From: Virgisporangium aurantiacum
Lineage (GTDB): Bacteria > Actinomycetota > Actinomycetes > Mycobacteriales > Micromonosporaceae
Length of the DNA stretch: 34,729 nt
Direction: 5' to 3'
NCBI RefSeq assembly: GCF_016863635.1
Contig: NZ_BOPG01000092.1
Coordinates: 1-34,729 of the forward strand
The notes below the pieces were generated by a model. The model did not search any database. It was given only the letters and a program-made list of their open reading frames with translations, and was not told where the DNA came from. Below, in pieces: positions 1 to 6,432 of the stretch. Each line of letters opens with the position of its first letter. Position 1 is the stretch's first letter. Both the position numbers and the translations under genes were made by a program.

Positions 1-28
1 GACGACCGGGAGTGGTCCGCTCCTGGAC

Positions 29-57
29 TTGACCGTCGCCATCTAGGTCAGTACTAA
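29..57 (+). promoter_or_regulatory. Putative sigma70-type promoter of the first arsenic operon
   Basis: TTGACC (29-34) and TACTAA (52-57) are separated by 17 bases, a standard -35/-10 geometry. The ATG at 66 lies about nine bases after the -10 box, so the transcript would be nearly leaderless, which is common in actinomycetes. There is no room for a conventional ribosome binding site. This rests on motif and spacing only. Confidence 0.5.
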
Positions 58-65
58 TTGAGTCA

Positions 66-770
66 ATGAACGCTGAACTAGTTTCGGTCGAAGCTCGGGC
101 TCGGGTGCACGCCGCGCTCGGTGATCCGGTCCGGTTGGCGATCGTCGACGCGTTGCGGAACGGCGACGCCTCACCCGGCGAACTCGCCGAGTACCTCGGG
201 ATCGGCACGAACCTGGTGGCGCACCACGTCAAGGTCCTGGACGAGGCAGTTCTGGTGACCCGGACCCGGTCGGAAGGCGACCGGCGCCGCACCTACCTGC
301 GGCTGCGCCCGGAAACGCTCGCCGTGCTCGCCCCGCCGGACCTGCCCGCCGACCGGGTGGTATTCGTCTGCACCCACAACTCGGCCCGATCCCAGCTGGC
401 CGCGGCGTTGTGGCGCGAGCGCACCGGCCGCCCGGTCGCGTCGGCCGGCACCCTCCCCGCGGCCCGGGTGCATCCGCGGGCGATCAAGATCGGCCACCGT
501 CACGGTCTGGTCCTCGACCCCGCCGCAACCGCCCATGTCGACGACGTCGCCAAGCCCGGCGATCTGCTCATCGCCGTCTGCGACAACGCCTACGAAGAAG
601 ACCCCGATCGCGTCCAACTGCACTGGTCGGTGCCCGACCCGGTGCGGGTCGATACCGACGCCGCGTTCGAAGCCGCCTACACCGACCTCGCCGATCGCAT
701 CGACCGGCTGGTCCCGGCCATCACGCCGGCCCGCGCACCGCAGCCCCGGAAAGGGGACGACCGTGTCTGA
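66..770 (+). CDS. ArsR-type HTH domain fused to low-molecular-weight arsenate reductase
   Basis: A 234-residue two-domain protein. Residues about 10-85 form an ArsR winged helix (ALGDPVRLAIVDAL, then the recognition-helix region GTNLVAHHVKVLDEA). Residues 97-220 are a low-molecular-weight phosphatase/arsenate reductase fold with the CX5R loop CTHNSAR (Cys102, Arg108) and a later VPDPV segment that could supply the general acid Asp. ArsR-ArsC fusions are known in actinobacteria. The HTH part has no cysteine, so the usual ArsR As(III) site is absent and the catalytic Cys102 is the obvious thiol for sensing; that is inference. It is the first gene of an operon and its stop overlaps the next start by eight bases. 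It probably represses its own operon and may reduce arsenate. Confidence 0.9.
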   Translation: MNAELVSVEARARVHAALGDPVRLAIVDALRNGDASPGELAEYLGIGTNLVAHHVKVLDEAVLVTRTRSEGDRRRTYLRLRPETLAVLAPPDLPADRVVFVCTHNSARSQLAAALWRERTGRPVASAGTLPAARVHPRAIKIGHRHGLVLDPAATAHVDDVAKPGDLLIAVCDNAYEEDPDRVQLHWSVPDPVRVDTDAAFEAAYTDLADRIDRLVPAITPARAPQPRKGDDRV

Positions 771-1425
771 CACCAGCACCCACACCCACCGCGACCTGTC
801 CATCGATCAGCAGTTGGCGCTACGGACCGCCGCCGCCCGGCTGGGCCGCGAGTTCGACGGCACCTACGGCACGCAGACGATCGAACGGTTTCTGCACACC
901 AGCTACGACCAGTTCGCCAACCGCAGCACCGTCCCCAACTTCCTTCCCCTGCTCGCCGAACGCTTCGCCCGGCAGCGGCTGCAGGCCCTGGCCCGCGTCG
1001 AGGGACACCACCGCGACGGCAAACCGGTCGTGCTCTTCCTGTGCACCCACAACGCCGGCCGGTCGCAGATGGCTCTCGGCTTCTTCACTCGCTTGGCCGG
1101 CGACCGCGCGATCGCCTGGTCCGGTGGATCCGAACCCGGCACCGAGATCAACCGCGCCGCCGTCGCCGCGATGGCCGAGCGCGGCATCGACATCACCGGC
1201 GAATACCCGAAGCCGTGGACCGACGAGATCGTCCGCGCCGCCACCGTCGTCGTCACGATGGGATGCGGCGATGCCTGCCCGATCTTCCCCGGCACCCGGT
1301 ACGAGAACTGGGACCTCGACGACCCGGCCGGTCAGAGTGTCGAAGTCGTCCGGCCGGTCCGTGACGAGATCGAACGCCGCGTCCGAACCCTCCTCGACGA
1401 ACTCGACGTCGCGGTGGCCCGGTGA
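763..1425 (+). CDS. arsC: Arsenate reductase, low-molecular-weight phosphatase family (mycothiol type)
   Basis: A GTG start at 763 is chosen because AAAGGGG lies just upstream and the start overlaps the previous stop; this gives 220 residues. Residues 10-80 form a helical N-terminal extension (three-helix bundle) typical of actinobacterial ArsC. The catalytic loop CTHNAGR (Cys94, Arg100) is followed by SQMALGF. The C-terminal half carries TMGCGDACPIFPG and NWDLDDPAG, whose Asp is the expected general acid. Family members reduce As(V) to As(III) with mycothiol and mycoredoxin in the cytoplasm. The As(III) would leave through the aquaporin encoded next, whose GTG overlaps this stop (GTGA). A truncated relative of this gene lies at 18054-18216. 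Confidence 0.9.
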   Translation: MSDTSTHTHRDLSIDQQLALRTAAARLGREFDGTYGTQTIERFLHTSYDQFANRSTVPNFLPLLAERFARQRLQALARVEGHHRDGKPVVLFLCTHNAGRSQMALGFFTRLAGDRAIAWSGGSEPGTEINRAAVAAMAERGIDITGEYPKPWTDEIVRAATVVVTMGCGDACPIFPGTRYENWDLDDPAGQSVEVVRPVRDEIERRVRTLLDELDVAVAR

Positions 1426-2159
1426 ACCACCCGGCACTGTGGCGACGGCTGCTCGCCGAGTTCATCGGCACCGCGCTGCTGGTCACGGCGGTTGTCGGTT
1501 CGGGCATCATGGCCGTCACCCTGTCGCCGGACGACATCGGCCTGCAGTTGCTGGAGAACTCCGTCGCCACCGCATTGGCACTCGGCGCGCTGATCCTCAT
1601 GTTCGGGCCGGTGTCCGGGGCACACTTCAACCCGGTCGTGTCCGCCGCCGACTGGTTCCTCGGACGACGCGCGGGCACCGGCCTCACCGCCCGCGAGTTC
1701 GGCGGGTACGCGGTCGCACAGACGGTCGGTGCGGTCGTCGGGTCGGTGCTGGCCAACCTGATGTTCGACCTGGCCGCCGTTGACCTCTCCGGCAGACAAC
1801 GCGCCGCCGGGCACCTGTGGTTGGGCGAAGTCGTCGCCACGACCGGTCTGGTGTTGCTGGTCTTCGCGTTGGCCCGCTCGGGCCGGGCGGCGGCCGCACC
1901 CGCCGCTGTCGGCGCGTACATCGGTGCGGCGTACTGGTTCACGTCGTCGACCAGTTTCGCCAACCCCGCGGTCACGGTCGGTCGGGCGTTCACCGATACC
2001 TTCGCCGGGATTGCACCGGGCTCGGTGCCAGCGTTCGTCGTGGCTCAGCTCGTCGGGTCGGCTGTCGGCATCGGTCTTGTGGTGGCGCTGTATCCGGAGG
2101 CCGACCGCGCGGCCGGCGACGTCGTCGTTCCCGTCGTCGAGGGGAGTACGGACCGATGA
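1422..2159 (+). CDS. MIP/aquaporin family channel, probable arsenite channel
   Basis: A 245-residue membrane protein with six hydrophobic segments and the two half-helix signatures of the MIP family: GAHFNPV (Asn70-Pro71-Val72) and SFANPAV (Asn181-Pro182-Ala183). The first motif is NPV instead of NPA. Aquaglyceroporins pass uncharged As(OH)3. In some bacteria (AqpS of Sinorhizobium meliloti) such a channel replaces an arsenite pump, letting internally produced As(III) leak out after arsenate reduction. The position directly after two arsenate reductase genes, with a GTGA start/stop overlap, supports that role. Substrate specificity cannot be read from the sequence. Confidence 0.88.
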   Translation: MNHPALWRRLLAEFIGTALLVTAVVGSGIMAVTLSPDDIGLQLLENSVATALALGALILMFGPVSGAHFNPVVSAADWFLGRRAGTGLTAREFGGYAVAQTVGAVVGSVLANLMFDLAAVDLSGRQRAAGHLWLGEVVATTGLVLLVFALARSGRAAAAPAAVGAYIGAAYWFTSSTSFANPAVTVGRAFTDTFAGIAPGSVPAFVVAQLVGSAVGIGLVVALYPEADRAAGDVVVPVVEGSTDR

Positions 2160-2209
2160 AGCCGCTCGTCATCGACCCTGACGAGGGTGCCGCCCGGCTG
2201 ACCGAATAA
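2156..2209 (+). CDS. Possible 17-residue ORF coupled to the aquaporin gene
   Basis: The ATG overlaps the aquaporin stop (ATGA), preceded by GAGGGGAGTACGG, a plausible ribosome binding site. The reading frame gives MKPLVIDPDEGAARLTE and then TAA. It could be a true small protein or the 5' stub of a fourth operon gene whose remainder was deleted. No family is recognised. Confidence 0.35.
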   Translation: MKPLVIDPDEGAARLTE

Positions 2210-2221
2210 CGTGCTGACCCT

Positions 2222-2243
2222 CCTGCGATCTGCCTCGCGCAGG
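2222..2243 (+). terminator. Weak hairpin after the first arsenic operon
   Basis: CCTGCG (2222-2227) can pair with CGCAGG (2238-2243) around a ten-base loop. There is no T-tract. It lies between the convergent ends of the plus-strand operon and the minus-strand acetyltransferase gene. Confidence 0.25.
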
Positions 2244-2311
2244 TATTCCGGCTCCTCGCCCGGCTCCTCGCGCTCGACGCCTCCGCCGATGTGCCGTGAG
2301 GCGATGAGCCG

Positions 2312-2782
2312 TCACTCGCCCGGTGCGTCGATGCGGCGGGTCATGAACACGTTGTAGGGAGTGGCGGCGTAGTCGCCGAACGGCTCACAGGACTCGAAAC
2401 CGAACTTCCGGTACAACCGCCGGGCCGGCTCGAAGAAGCCTGCCGAGCCGGTCTCCAGACTCAGCCGCCGGTACCCCATCCGCCGTGCCTCCGCGATCAG
2501 ATGGTCCAACAGCGCCGTCGCTACCCCGGATCGCCGCCGTGCGGGAGACGTGCGCATCGACTTGACCTCGGCGAGTTCGACGTCGAGCCGTTTGAGGGCG
2601 GCACATCCGACGATCAGGTCTCCGTCCAGCGCGGTCCAGAAGGTGATGCCCGGCGCGCGGAGGCCGTCGAGATCGAGGGCGTGTTTGCCTTCTTCCGGGG
2701 TGATGGAGCGCATCTGGCGTACGTGGTCGGCGAGAAAGTCGGCGATCGCCGGTCCGGACAGGTCGTCGACGACGATCCTCAT
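2312..2782 (-). CDS. GNAT family N-acetyltransferase
   Basis: A 156-residue protein starting MRIVVDDLSG. The start is at 2782 because upstream sequence in this frame overlaps the arsR gene and lacks family character. The acetyl-CoA binding motif is visible as SMRTSPARRRSGVATALLDHL (R/Q-x-x-G-x-A loop), followed by LSLETGSAGFFEPARRLYRKFGF, the usual motif B of this family. It lies ten bases downstream of arsR on the same strand, so they are probably co-transcribed. GNAT enzymes of arsenic islands include ArsN types that acetylate organoarsenicals, but this sequence looks like the generic PaiA/YsnE-like group. An arsenic substrate is only inferred from the neighbourhood. Confidence 0.85.
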   Translation of the reverse strand: MRIVVDDLSGPAIADFLADHVRQMRSITPEEGKHALDLDGLRAPGITFWTALDGDLIVGCAALKRLDVELAEVKSMRTSPARRRSGVATALLDHLIAEARRMGYRRLSLETGSAGFFEPARRLYRKFGFESCEPFGDYAATPYNVFMTRRIDAPGE

Positions 2783-2792
2783 GCTCGGTGGT

Positions 2793-3170
2793 TCAGCTGA
2801 CCGGCGTCGGTGCGTCGGCGGCGAGCAGGAGAGCCAACTGGCGCATGACGGCGCGACGGGGGCGGTAGTAGACCCAGGTGCCACGACGTTCGGCGTCGAC
2901 GAGGCCGGCCGCGCGGAGGGTCTTGAGGTGGTGCGAGATCGTCGGGCCGGACAGGTCGAACGCCGGGGTCAGGTCGCACACGCAGACTTCGCCGTCGGGT
3001 GCGGAGGCGATCATCGACATGAGTTGCAGGCGGACCGGGTCGCCGAGTGCCTTGAACGCGGGCGCGAGCAGCTCCGCGGTCTCGGCCGGCATGCGGGCCT
3101 CGGCCAGCGGCGAGCAGCACGGCTCGGCCGACAGGTCGACGAGGGACAAACCCGAGCCTTGTTTCGACAT
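2793..3170 (-). CDS. arsR: ArsR family As(III)-responsive repressor
   Basis: 125 residues from MSKQGSG. Winged helix: AFKALGDPVRLQLMSMI, then DLSGPTISHHLKTLRAAGLV as recognition helix, and the wing RRGTWVYYRP. Vicinal cysteines sit near the N-terminus (Cys18-Cys19 in EPCCSP), and Cys63 and Cys65 occur in EVCVCDL. Corynebacterium glutamicum ArsR uses an N-terminal Cys pair plus a third Cys near the DNA-binding helix to bind As(III); this protein has the same layout. It is divergent from the flavoprotein gene across an operator region (3175-3218), a copy of which also precedes the 6024 gene. It probably represses its own transcript and both plus-strand units. Confidence 0.93.
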   Translation of the reverse strand: MSKQGSGLSLVDLSAEPCCSPLAEARMPAETAELLAPAFKALGDPVRLQLMSMIASAPDGEVCVCDLTPAFDLSGPTISHHLKTLRAAGLVDAERRGTWVYYRPRRAVMRQLALLLAADAPTPVS

Positions 3171-3174
3171 GCCT

Positions 3175-3218
3175 CTAGGTTGACAGATCTCGAAACAGCG
3201 TGCAACCCTCCTGTTTAG
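3175..3218. promoter_or_regulatory. ArsR operator/promoter between arsR and the flavoprotein gene
   Basis: TTGACAGATCTCGAAACAG (3180-3198) contains a -35-like TTGACA. An imperfect inverted repeat follows: CGAAACAG (3191-3198) and CTGTTTAG (3211-3218), 12 bases apart. The first 24 bases (3175-3198) match 5944-5967 at 21 positions. The sequence TCGAAACAGC (3190-3199) recurs exactly at 5991-6000. Binding by the adjacent ArsR is inference from position and repetition. Confidence 0.65.
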
Positions 3219-3246
3219 ACAGCCGTCGAGATAGTGAGGGATCGAG

Positions 3247-4668
3247 ATGAGCATCCGCATGGAGGAGCTACCCGTTGCCGTCATCGGGGCCGGCCCGGTC
3301 GGGTTGGCCGCCGCCGCTCACCTGGCCGAGCGGGGGATCCGGTTCACCGTCCTGGAAGCCGGTGCGGGTCCGGCGGCGGCGGTGCGGCAGTGGGGACACG
3401 TGCGGCTGTTCTCGCCGTGGCGGTTCAACGTCGACCAGGCCGCCCGCCGCCTGCTCGCCGAGGCCGGCTGGGTCGAACCCGACCCCGACGTGCTGCCGAC
3501 CGGCGGACAGTTGGCCGGCGACTACCTGCAGCCCCTCGCCGACCTTCCCGCCGTCAAGCCGCACGTGCGCTACGACGCACGGGTCGACGCGGTGACGCGG
3601 CTCGGCCTCGACCGGCTGCGCACCGTGGGTCGTGATACCGCGCCGTTCCTGATCCGCCTCGCCGACGGTGAGGATGTGCTCGCGCGGGCGGTCATCGACG
3701 CCTCCGGGACCTGGGGCGCCCCGAACGTGCTCGGTGCCGCCGGCATTCCCGCCCACGGCGAGGCGGCCGCGTCAGCGTTCGTCGAGCACGCGCTGCCCGA
3801 CGTGCTCGGTGCCGACCGGGACCGGTTCGCGGGCCGGCGCACGCTCGTCGTCGGCGCGGGACACTCGGCGGCCAACACCCTGCTGTCGCTGGCCGAACTG
3901 GCCGGCGAGGTCCCTGGAACCGGGGTGGTGTGGGCGATCCGCTCGGCGAGCCCGGCGCGCACCTACGGCGGCGAGACCGCCGACGCGCTGCCCGCCCGCG
4001 GGGCGCTCGGCACCCGGCTCCGCGAACACGTTGACGCCGGCACCATCAGGCTCGTCACCGGGTTCAGCGTGCAGTCCGTGATCGTCGCCGACGGCCGCGT
4101 CGTGGTGTCGGACGGCAGCGACAGCATCGCCGTGGACCGGATCGTGTCGGCGACCGGGTTCCGGCCCGATCACGGCATCGCCTCGGAACTGCGCCTCGAC
4201 CTCGATGCCGTCATGGGGTCGACGCGGGCGCTGGCGCCGCTGATCGACCCGAACGAGCACTCGTGCGGCACCGTGCCGCCGCACGGCGTCGACGAGCTGA
4301 CCCACCCCGAGCCCGGCTACTACGCCATCGGCGTCAAGAGCTACGGCCGCGCGCCGACGTTCCTGCTCGCCACCGGCTACGAACAGGCCCGCTCCGTCGT
4401 CGCTGCCCTGGCCGGGGATTGGGACGCCGCCCGCGACGTCCAGTTGGACCTGCCGGAAACCGGTGTGTGCAACAGCAACCCGGTCCTCGACGCCGGCACC
4501 GTCGACGCCAACAGCGGTGGTTGTTGCGGCGCGCCTGCTGCCGAGACGGCACCGGCGGCTCGTGGTCTGGCCACGGGAATCTCCGGTGGGCTGCTGTCCG
4601 CCCCGCTGGCTCTCCTACCGGTGGGAGCCGAGAAGGCGGGGGAGCAGGGTGGCGGGTGCTGCGGCTAA
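3247..4668 (+). CDS. FAD/NAD(P)-binding flavoprotein with Cys-Cys-Gly C-terminal tail, arsenic-linked
   Basis: 473 residues. An FAD dinucleotide-binding motif GAGPVG (14-19) opens the protein. A second Rossmann motif GAGHSA (203-208) should bind NAD(P)H, and SATGFRPD is the ATG motif of flavin monooxygenase/disulfide reductase relatives. No CxxC redox pair typical of thioredoxin reductases is visible. The last 50 residues are unusual: SGGCCGAPAAE (Cys426-Cys427), an Ala/Gly-rich stretch, and a terminal GGGCCG. The same motif occurs four times in the protein at 6202. The protein may oxidise or reduce an arsenical or a thiol, with the CCG tail binding As(III) or relaying electrons; this is inference. 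ArsO-like flavoproteins of ars operons are the closest named group I can suggest. The stop overlaps the MFS gene. Confidence 0.85.
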   Translation: MSIRMEELPVAVIGAGPVGLAAAAHLAERGIRFTVLEAGAGPAAAVRQWGHVRLFSPWRFNVDQAARRLLAEAGWVEPDPDVLPTGGQLAGDYLQPLADLPAVKPHVRYDARVDAVTRLGLDRLRTVGRDTAPFLIRLADGEDVLARAVIDASGTWGAPNVLGAAGIPAHGEAAASAFVEHALPDVLGADRDRFAGRRTLVVGAGHSAANTLLSLAELAGEVPGTGVVWAIRSASPARTYGGETADALPARGALGTRLREHVDAGTIRLVTGFSVQSVIVADGRVVVSDGSDSIAVDRIVSATGFRPDHGIASELRLDLDAVMGSTRALAPLIDPNEHSCGTVPPHGVDELTHPEPGYYAIGVKSYGRAPTFLLATGYEQARSVVAALAGDWDAARDVQLDLPETGVCNSNPVLDAGTVDANSGGCCGAPAAETAPAARGLATGISGGLLSAPLALLPVGAEKAGEQGGGCCG

Positions 4669-5947
4669 GTCTGCTGCTGGGGCCGTGAGTTCCGCCCCGG
4701 TGGCGGTCGCCGATCCTCGGGTCGGCGACCACCGACGCTTCCATGGTTGGCGGATCGTCGCGGCGCTCGCGGTGACGCAGACCGTCGGGTACGGCGTCCT
4801 GTACTACTCCTTCGCGGTGCTGCTGCGGCCGATCGCGGCCACGCTGCACGTGTCAACCGCGGCGGTGACGGGCGCGATGACGTGTTCGGTCCTCGCCGGG
4901 GCAATCATGGCGGTGCCCGTCGGGCGGTGGCTGGACCGGCACGGCGGTCGGGCGCTGATGACCGTCGGGTCGCTGGCGGCGACCGGGCTGCTGGTGACGT
5001 GGTCACAGGTGCAGCAGGTGTGGCAGCTCTACGCGGTCCTCTTCGGGATCGGCGTCACCGGCGCGATGGTGCTCTACGAACCGGCGTTCGCCGTCGTGGT
5101 CTCGTGGTTCGACCCGGCGCGCCGATCGCGGGCACTGCTCGGCGTGACGCTCGTGGCCGGCTTCGCCAGTGCGATCTTCCTGCCGCTGGCCGGCTTACTC
5201 GTCGACCGGTACGGCTGGCGGACCGCGTTGCTGGTGCTCGCCGCCGTGCACGGGGCGGTCACGGTGCCGTTGCACGCGCTCGTCGTCCGCACACCGTCCC
5301 ACCTGACGACGCGCGGACCGCAACGGTCCGCGACCGGCCGCACCACCGTTGTCCGCGCGGCCCTCGCGGACGCGCGGTTCTGGGCCATGGCCGTCGCGTT
5401 CGTCGCGCACGGCGCGGCGATGAGCGCGATGACGTTCCACCTCGTCGGGCTGCTCACCGACGCCGGGCACCCGACGACGTTCGCGGCCACGGTCGCCGGG
5501 CTGCTGGGCGTGCTGTCGGTGACCGGTCGGATCGTGCTCACCGGGGCGCAGCGCAGGATCCGGATCACCACCGTCGTGGCCGCGATCTTCGCCGTCCAGG
5601 CGGCCGCGGCCCTGAGCCTTCCGCTCATCGACGGAAACCGGGCGGGTGCCGTTGTCGGTGTCGTAGCGTTCGGGCTCGGATTCGGCATCGCGAGCGTCGC
5701 CGCACCGGCATTACTCGCCGACCGGTACGGCACCGTCGCCTACGCCACGATCGCCGGCAGCCTCGCGTTCCCGGTCACCCTGGCCCGCGCCGGTGCGCCG
5801 CTGGGTGCCGCGGCACTGCAGACCAGCGGCGGCTACCGGCCCGTCGTCATCGCCATCGCGGCGGCGTGCGCGGTCGCCGCCGCCGGCATCGTGGTGCGGG
5901 CCGCGAGCCCGTCACCGATCTCCCACGCTGATTCGACTGACATCTAA
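4649..5947 (+). CDS. MFS transporter, probable arsenical exporter
   Basis: 432 residues from the GTG at 4649, chosen because GGGGGAG lies five bases upstream; a GTG at 4685 is the alternative. After a short cytoplasmic leader there are about 12 hydrophobic segments, beginning at GWRIVAALAVTQTVGYGVLYY. The loop VGRWLDRHGGRALMTVG is the MFS motif between helices 2 and 3. The overall look is of the OFA/monocarboxylate-like branch. It overlaps the flavoprotein gene by 20 bases and is therefore translationally coupled to it. With no ArsB or ACR3 in the window, this is the most likely active efflux protein, for arsenite or a modified arsenical. The substrate is inferred from context only. Confidence 0.85.
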   Translation: MAGAAAKSAAGAVSSAPVAVADPRVGDHRRFHGWRIVAALAVTQTVGYGVLYYSFAVLLRPIAATLHVSTAAVTGAMTCSVLAGAIMAVPVGRWLDRHGGRALMTVGSLAATGLLVTWSQVQQVWQLYAVLFGIGVTGAMVLYEPAFAVVVSWFDPARRSRALLGVTLVAGFASAIFLPLAGLLVDRYGWRTALLVLAAVHGAVTVPLHALVVRTPSHLTTRGPQRSATGRTTVVRAALADARFWAMAVAFVAHGAAMSAMTFHLVGLLTDAGHPTTFAATVAGLLGVLSVTGRIVLTGAQRRIRITTVVAAIFAVQAAAALSLPLIDGNRAGAVVGVVAFGLGFGIASVAAPALLADRYGTVAYATIAGSLAFPVTLARAGAPLGAAALQTSGGYRPVVIAIAAACAVAAAGIVVRAASPSPISHADSTDI

Positions 5948-5999
5948 GTTGACAGTTCTCGAATCAGTGGTCATGCTGATTAGAGAAACATCGAAACAG
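5944..5999 (+). promoter_or_regulatory. Second ArsR-type operator/promoter, before the CCG-protein unit
   Basis: TTGACAGTTCTCGAATCAG (5949-5967) repeats the element at 3180-3198 with two changes. The inverted repeat CGAATCAG (5960-5967)/CTGATTAG (5976-5983) has an eight-base spacer, and another half-site TCGAAACAG lies at 5991-5999. It starts within the stop region of the MFS gene and should drive the 6024-7661 unit under ArsR control. Confidence 0.65.
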
Positions 6000-6023
6000 C
6001 CTGGATGTTGTTGAGGAGAGAGC

Positions 6024-6170
6024 ATGTTCCGGATCAGCAGGCGCCCACCCGTCGAGACCGGCATCCGGTTCTGCGATCGCTGCGCCGAGGTCACCACCGC
6101 CGCGCAGCGCGCCCGCGACCGTCACGATCGTGCCCGCACGGCCGCCTACACCTGGGCCGGCGTTCGCTGA
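6024..6170 (+). CDS. 48-residue basic protein with a CxxC motif
   Basis: The ATG at 6024 follows a strong ribosome binding site (GAGGAGAG, spacing about four bases). The product begins MFRISRRPPVETGIRFCDRC: Cys17 and Cys20 form a CxxC pair, followed by an Arg/Ala-rich helix and a C-terminal YTWAGVR. It is too short for an enzyme. The CxxC suggests a metal, arsenite or thiol-redox site. It is the first gene after the second ArsR-type operator and lies 31 bases before the CCG protein gene. Third-position GC and the strong Shine-Dalgarno make it credible. I do not recognise a named family. Confidence 0.7.
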   Translation: MFRISRRPPVETGIRFCDRCAEVTTAAQRARDRHDRARTAAYTWAGVR

Positions 6171-6201
6171 GCCCCAGCTTCCATCTGCAGAGGAGACCAT
6201 C

Positions 6202-6432
6202 ATGAGTGACACCGAGACCCGGGGCGGATTCAGCGGCGAACCGGCCGCCGCCCTGTCCGCGGCCGGATCGAGCGGCTGCTGCGGCAACCCGGCCCAGACA
6301 ACGAACATCGCCCTGCCCGACGCGGGCTCCCCATGCTGCGGCACGCCGGCCGAGGCCGAGGCGACCGGTTCCTGTTGCGGCACCACCGCCAAGGCCGAGG
6401 CCGTCGCATCCGGCACGGGCTGCTGCGGATGA
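6202..6432 (+). CDS. 76-residue protein with four Cys-Cys-Gly motifs, candidate arsenite-binding peptide
   Basis: The ATG at 6202 has AGGAG seven bases upstream. The only cysteines are four pairs, each followed by glycine: residues 26-28, 45-47, 58-60 and 74-76, the last being the C-terminus. The linkers are Ala/Gly/Pro/Glu/Thr rich (for example CCGTPAEAEATGS) and look disordered; there is no signal peptide. Vicinal thiols are classic As(III) ligands, as in ArsD and ArsR. The flavoprotein encoded upstream ends with the same motif (CCGAPAAE ... GGGCCG). The stop overlaps the M28 peptidase start (ATGA). Possible roles are a metallothionein-like buffer, an As(III) chaperone to the MFS exporter, or a precursor peptide trimmed by the peptidase. 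I know no established function for it. Confidence 0.8.
   Translation: MSDTETRGGFSGEPAAALSAAGSSGCCGNPAQTTNIALPDAGSPCCGTPAEAEATGSCCGTTAKAEAVASGTGCCG

Noticed and set aside
6202..6432. Lanthipeptide or other RiPP precursor
   Set aside because: No lanthionine synthetase, radical SAM or YcaO gene is in the unit; only the coupled peptidase fits, so the idea is kept as speculation and not as a call.
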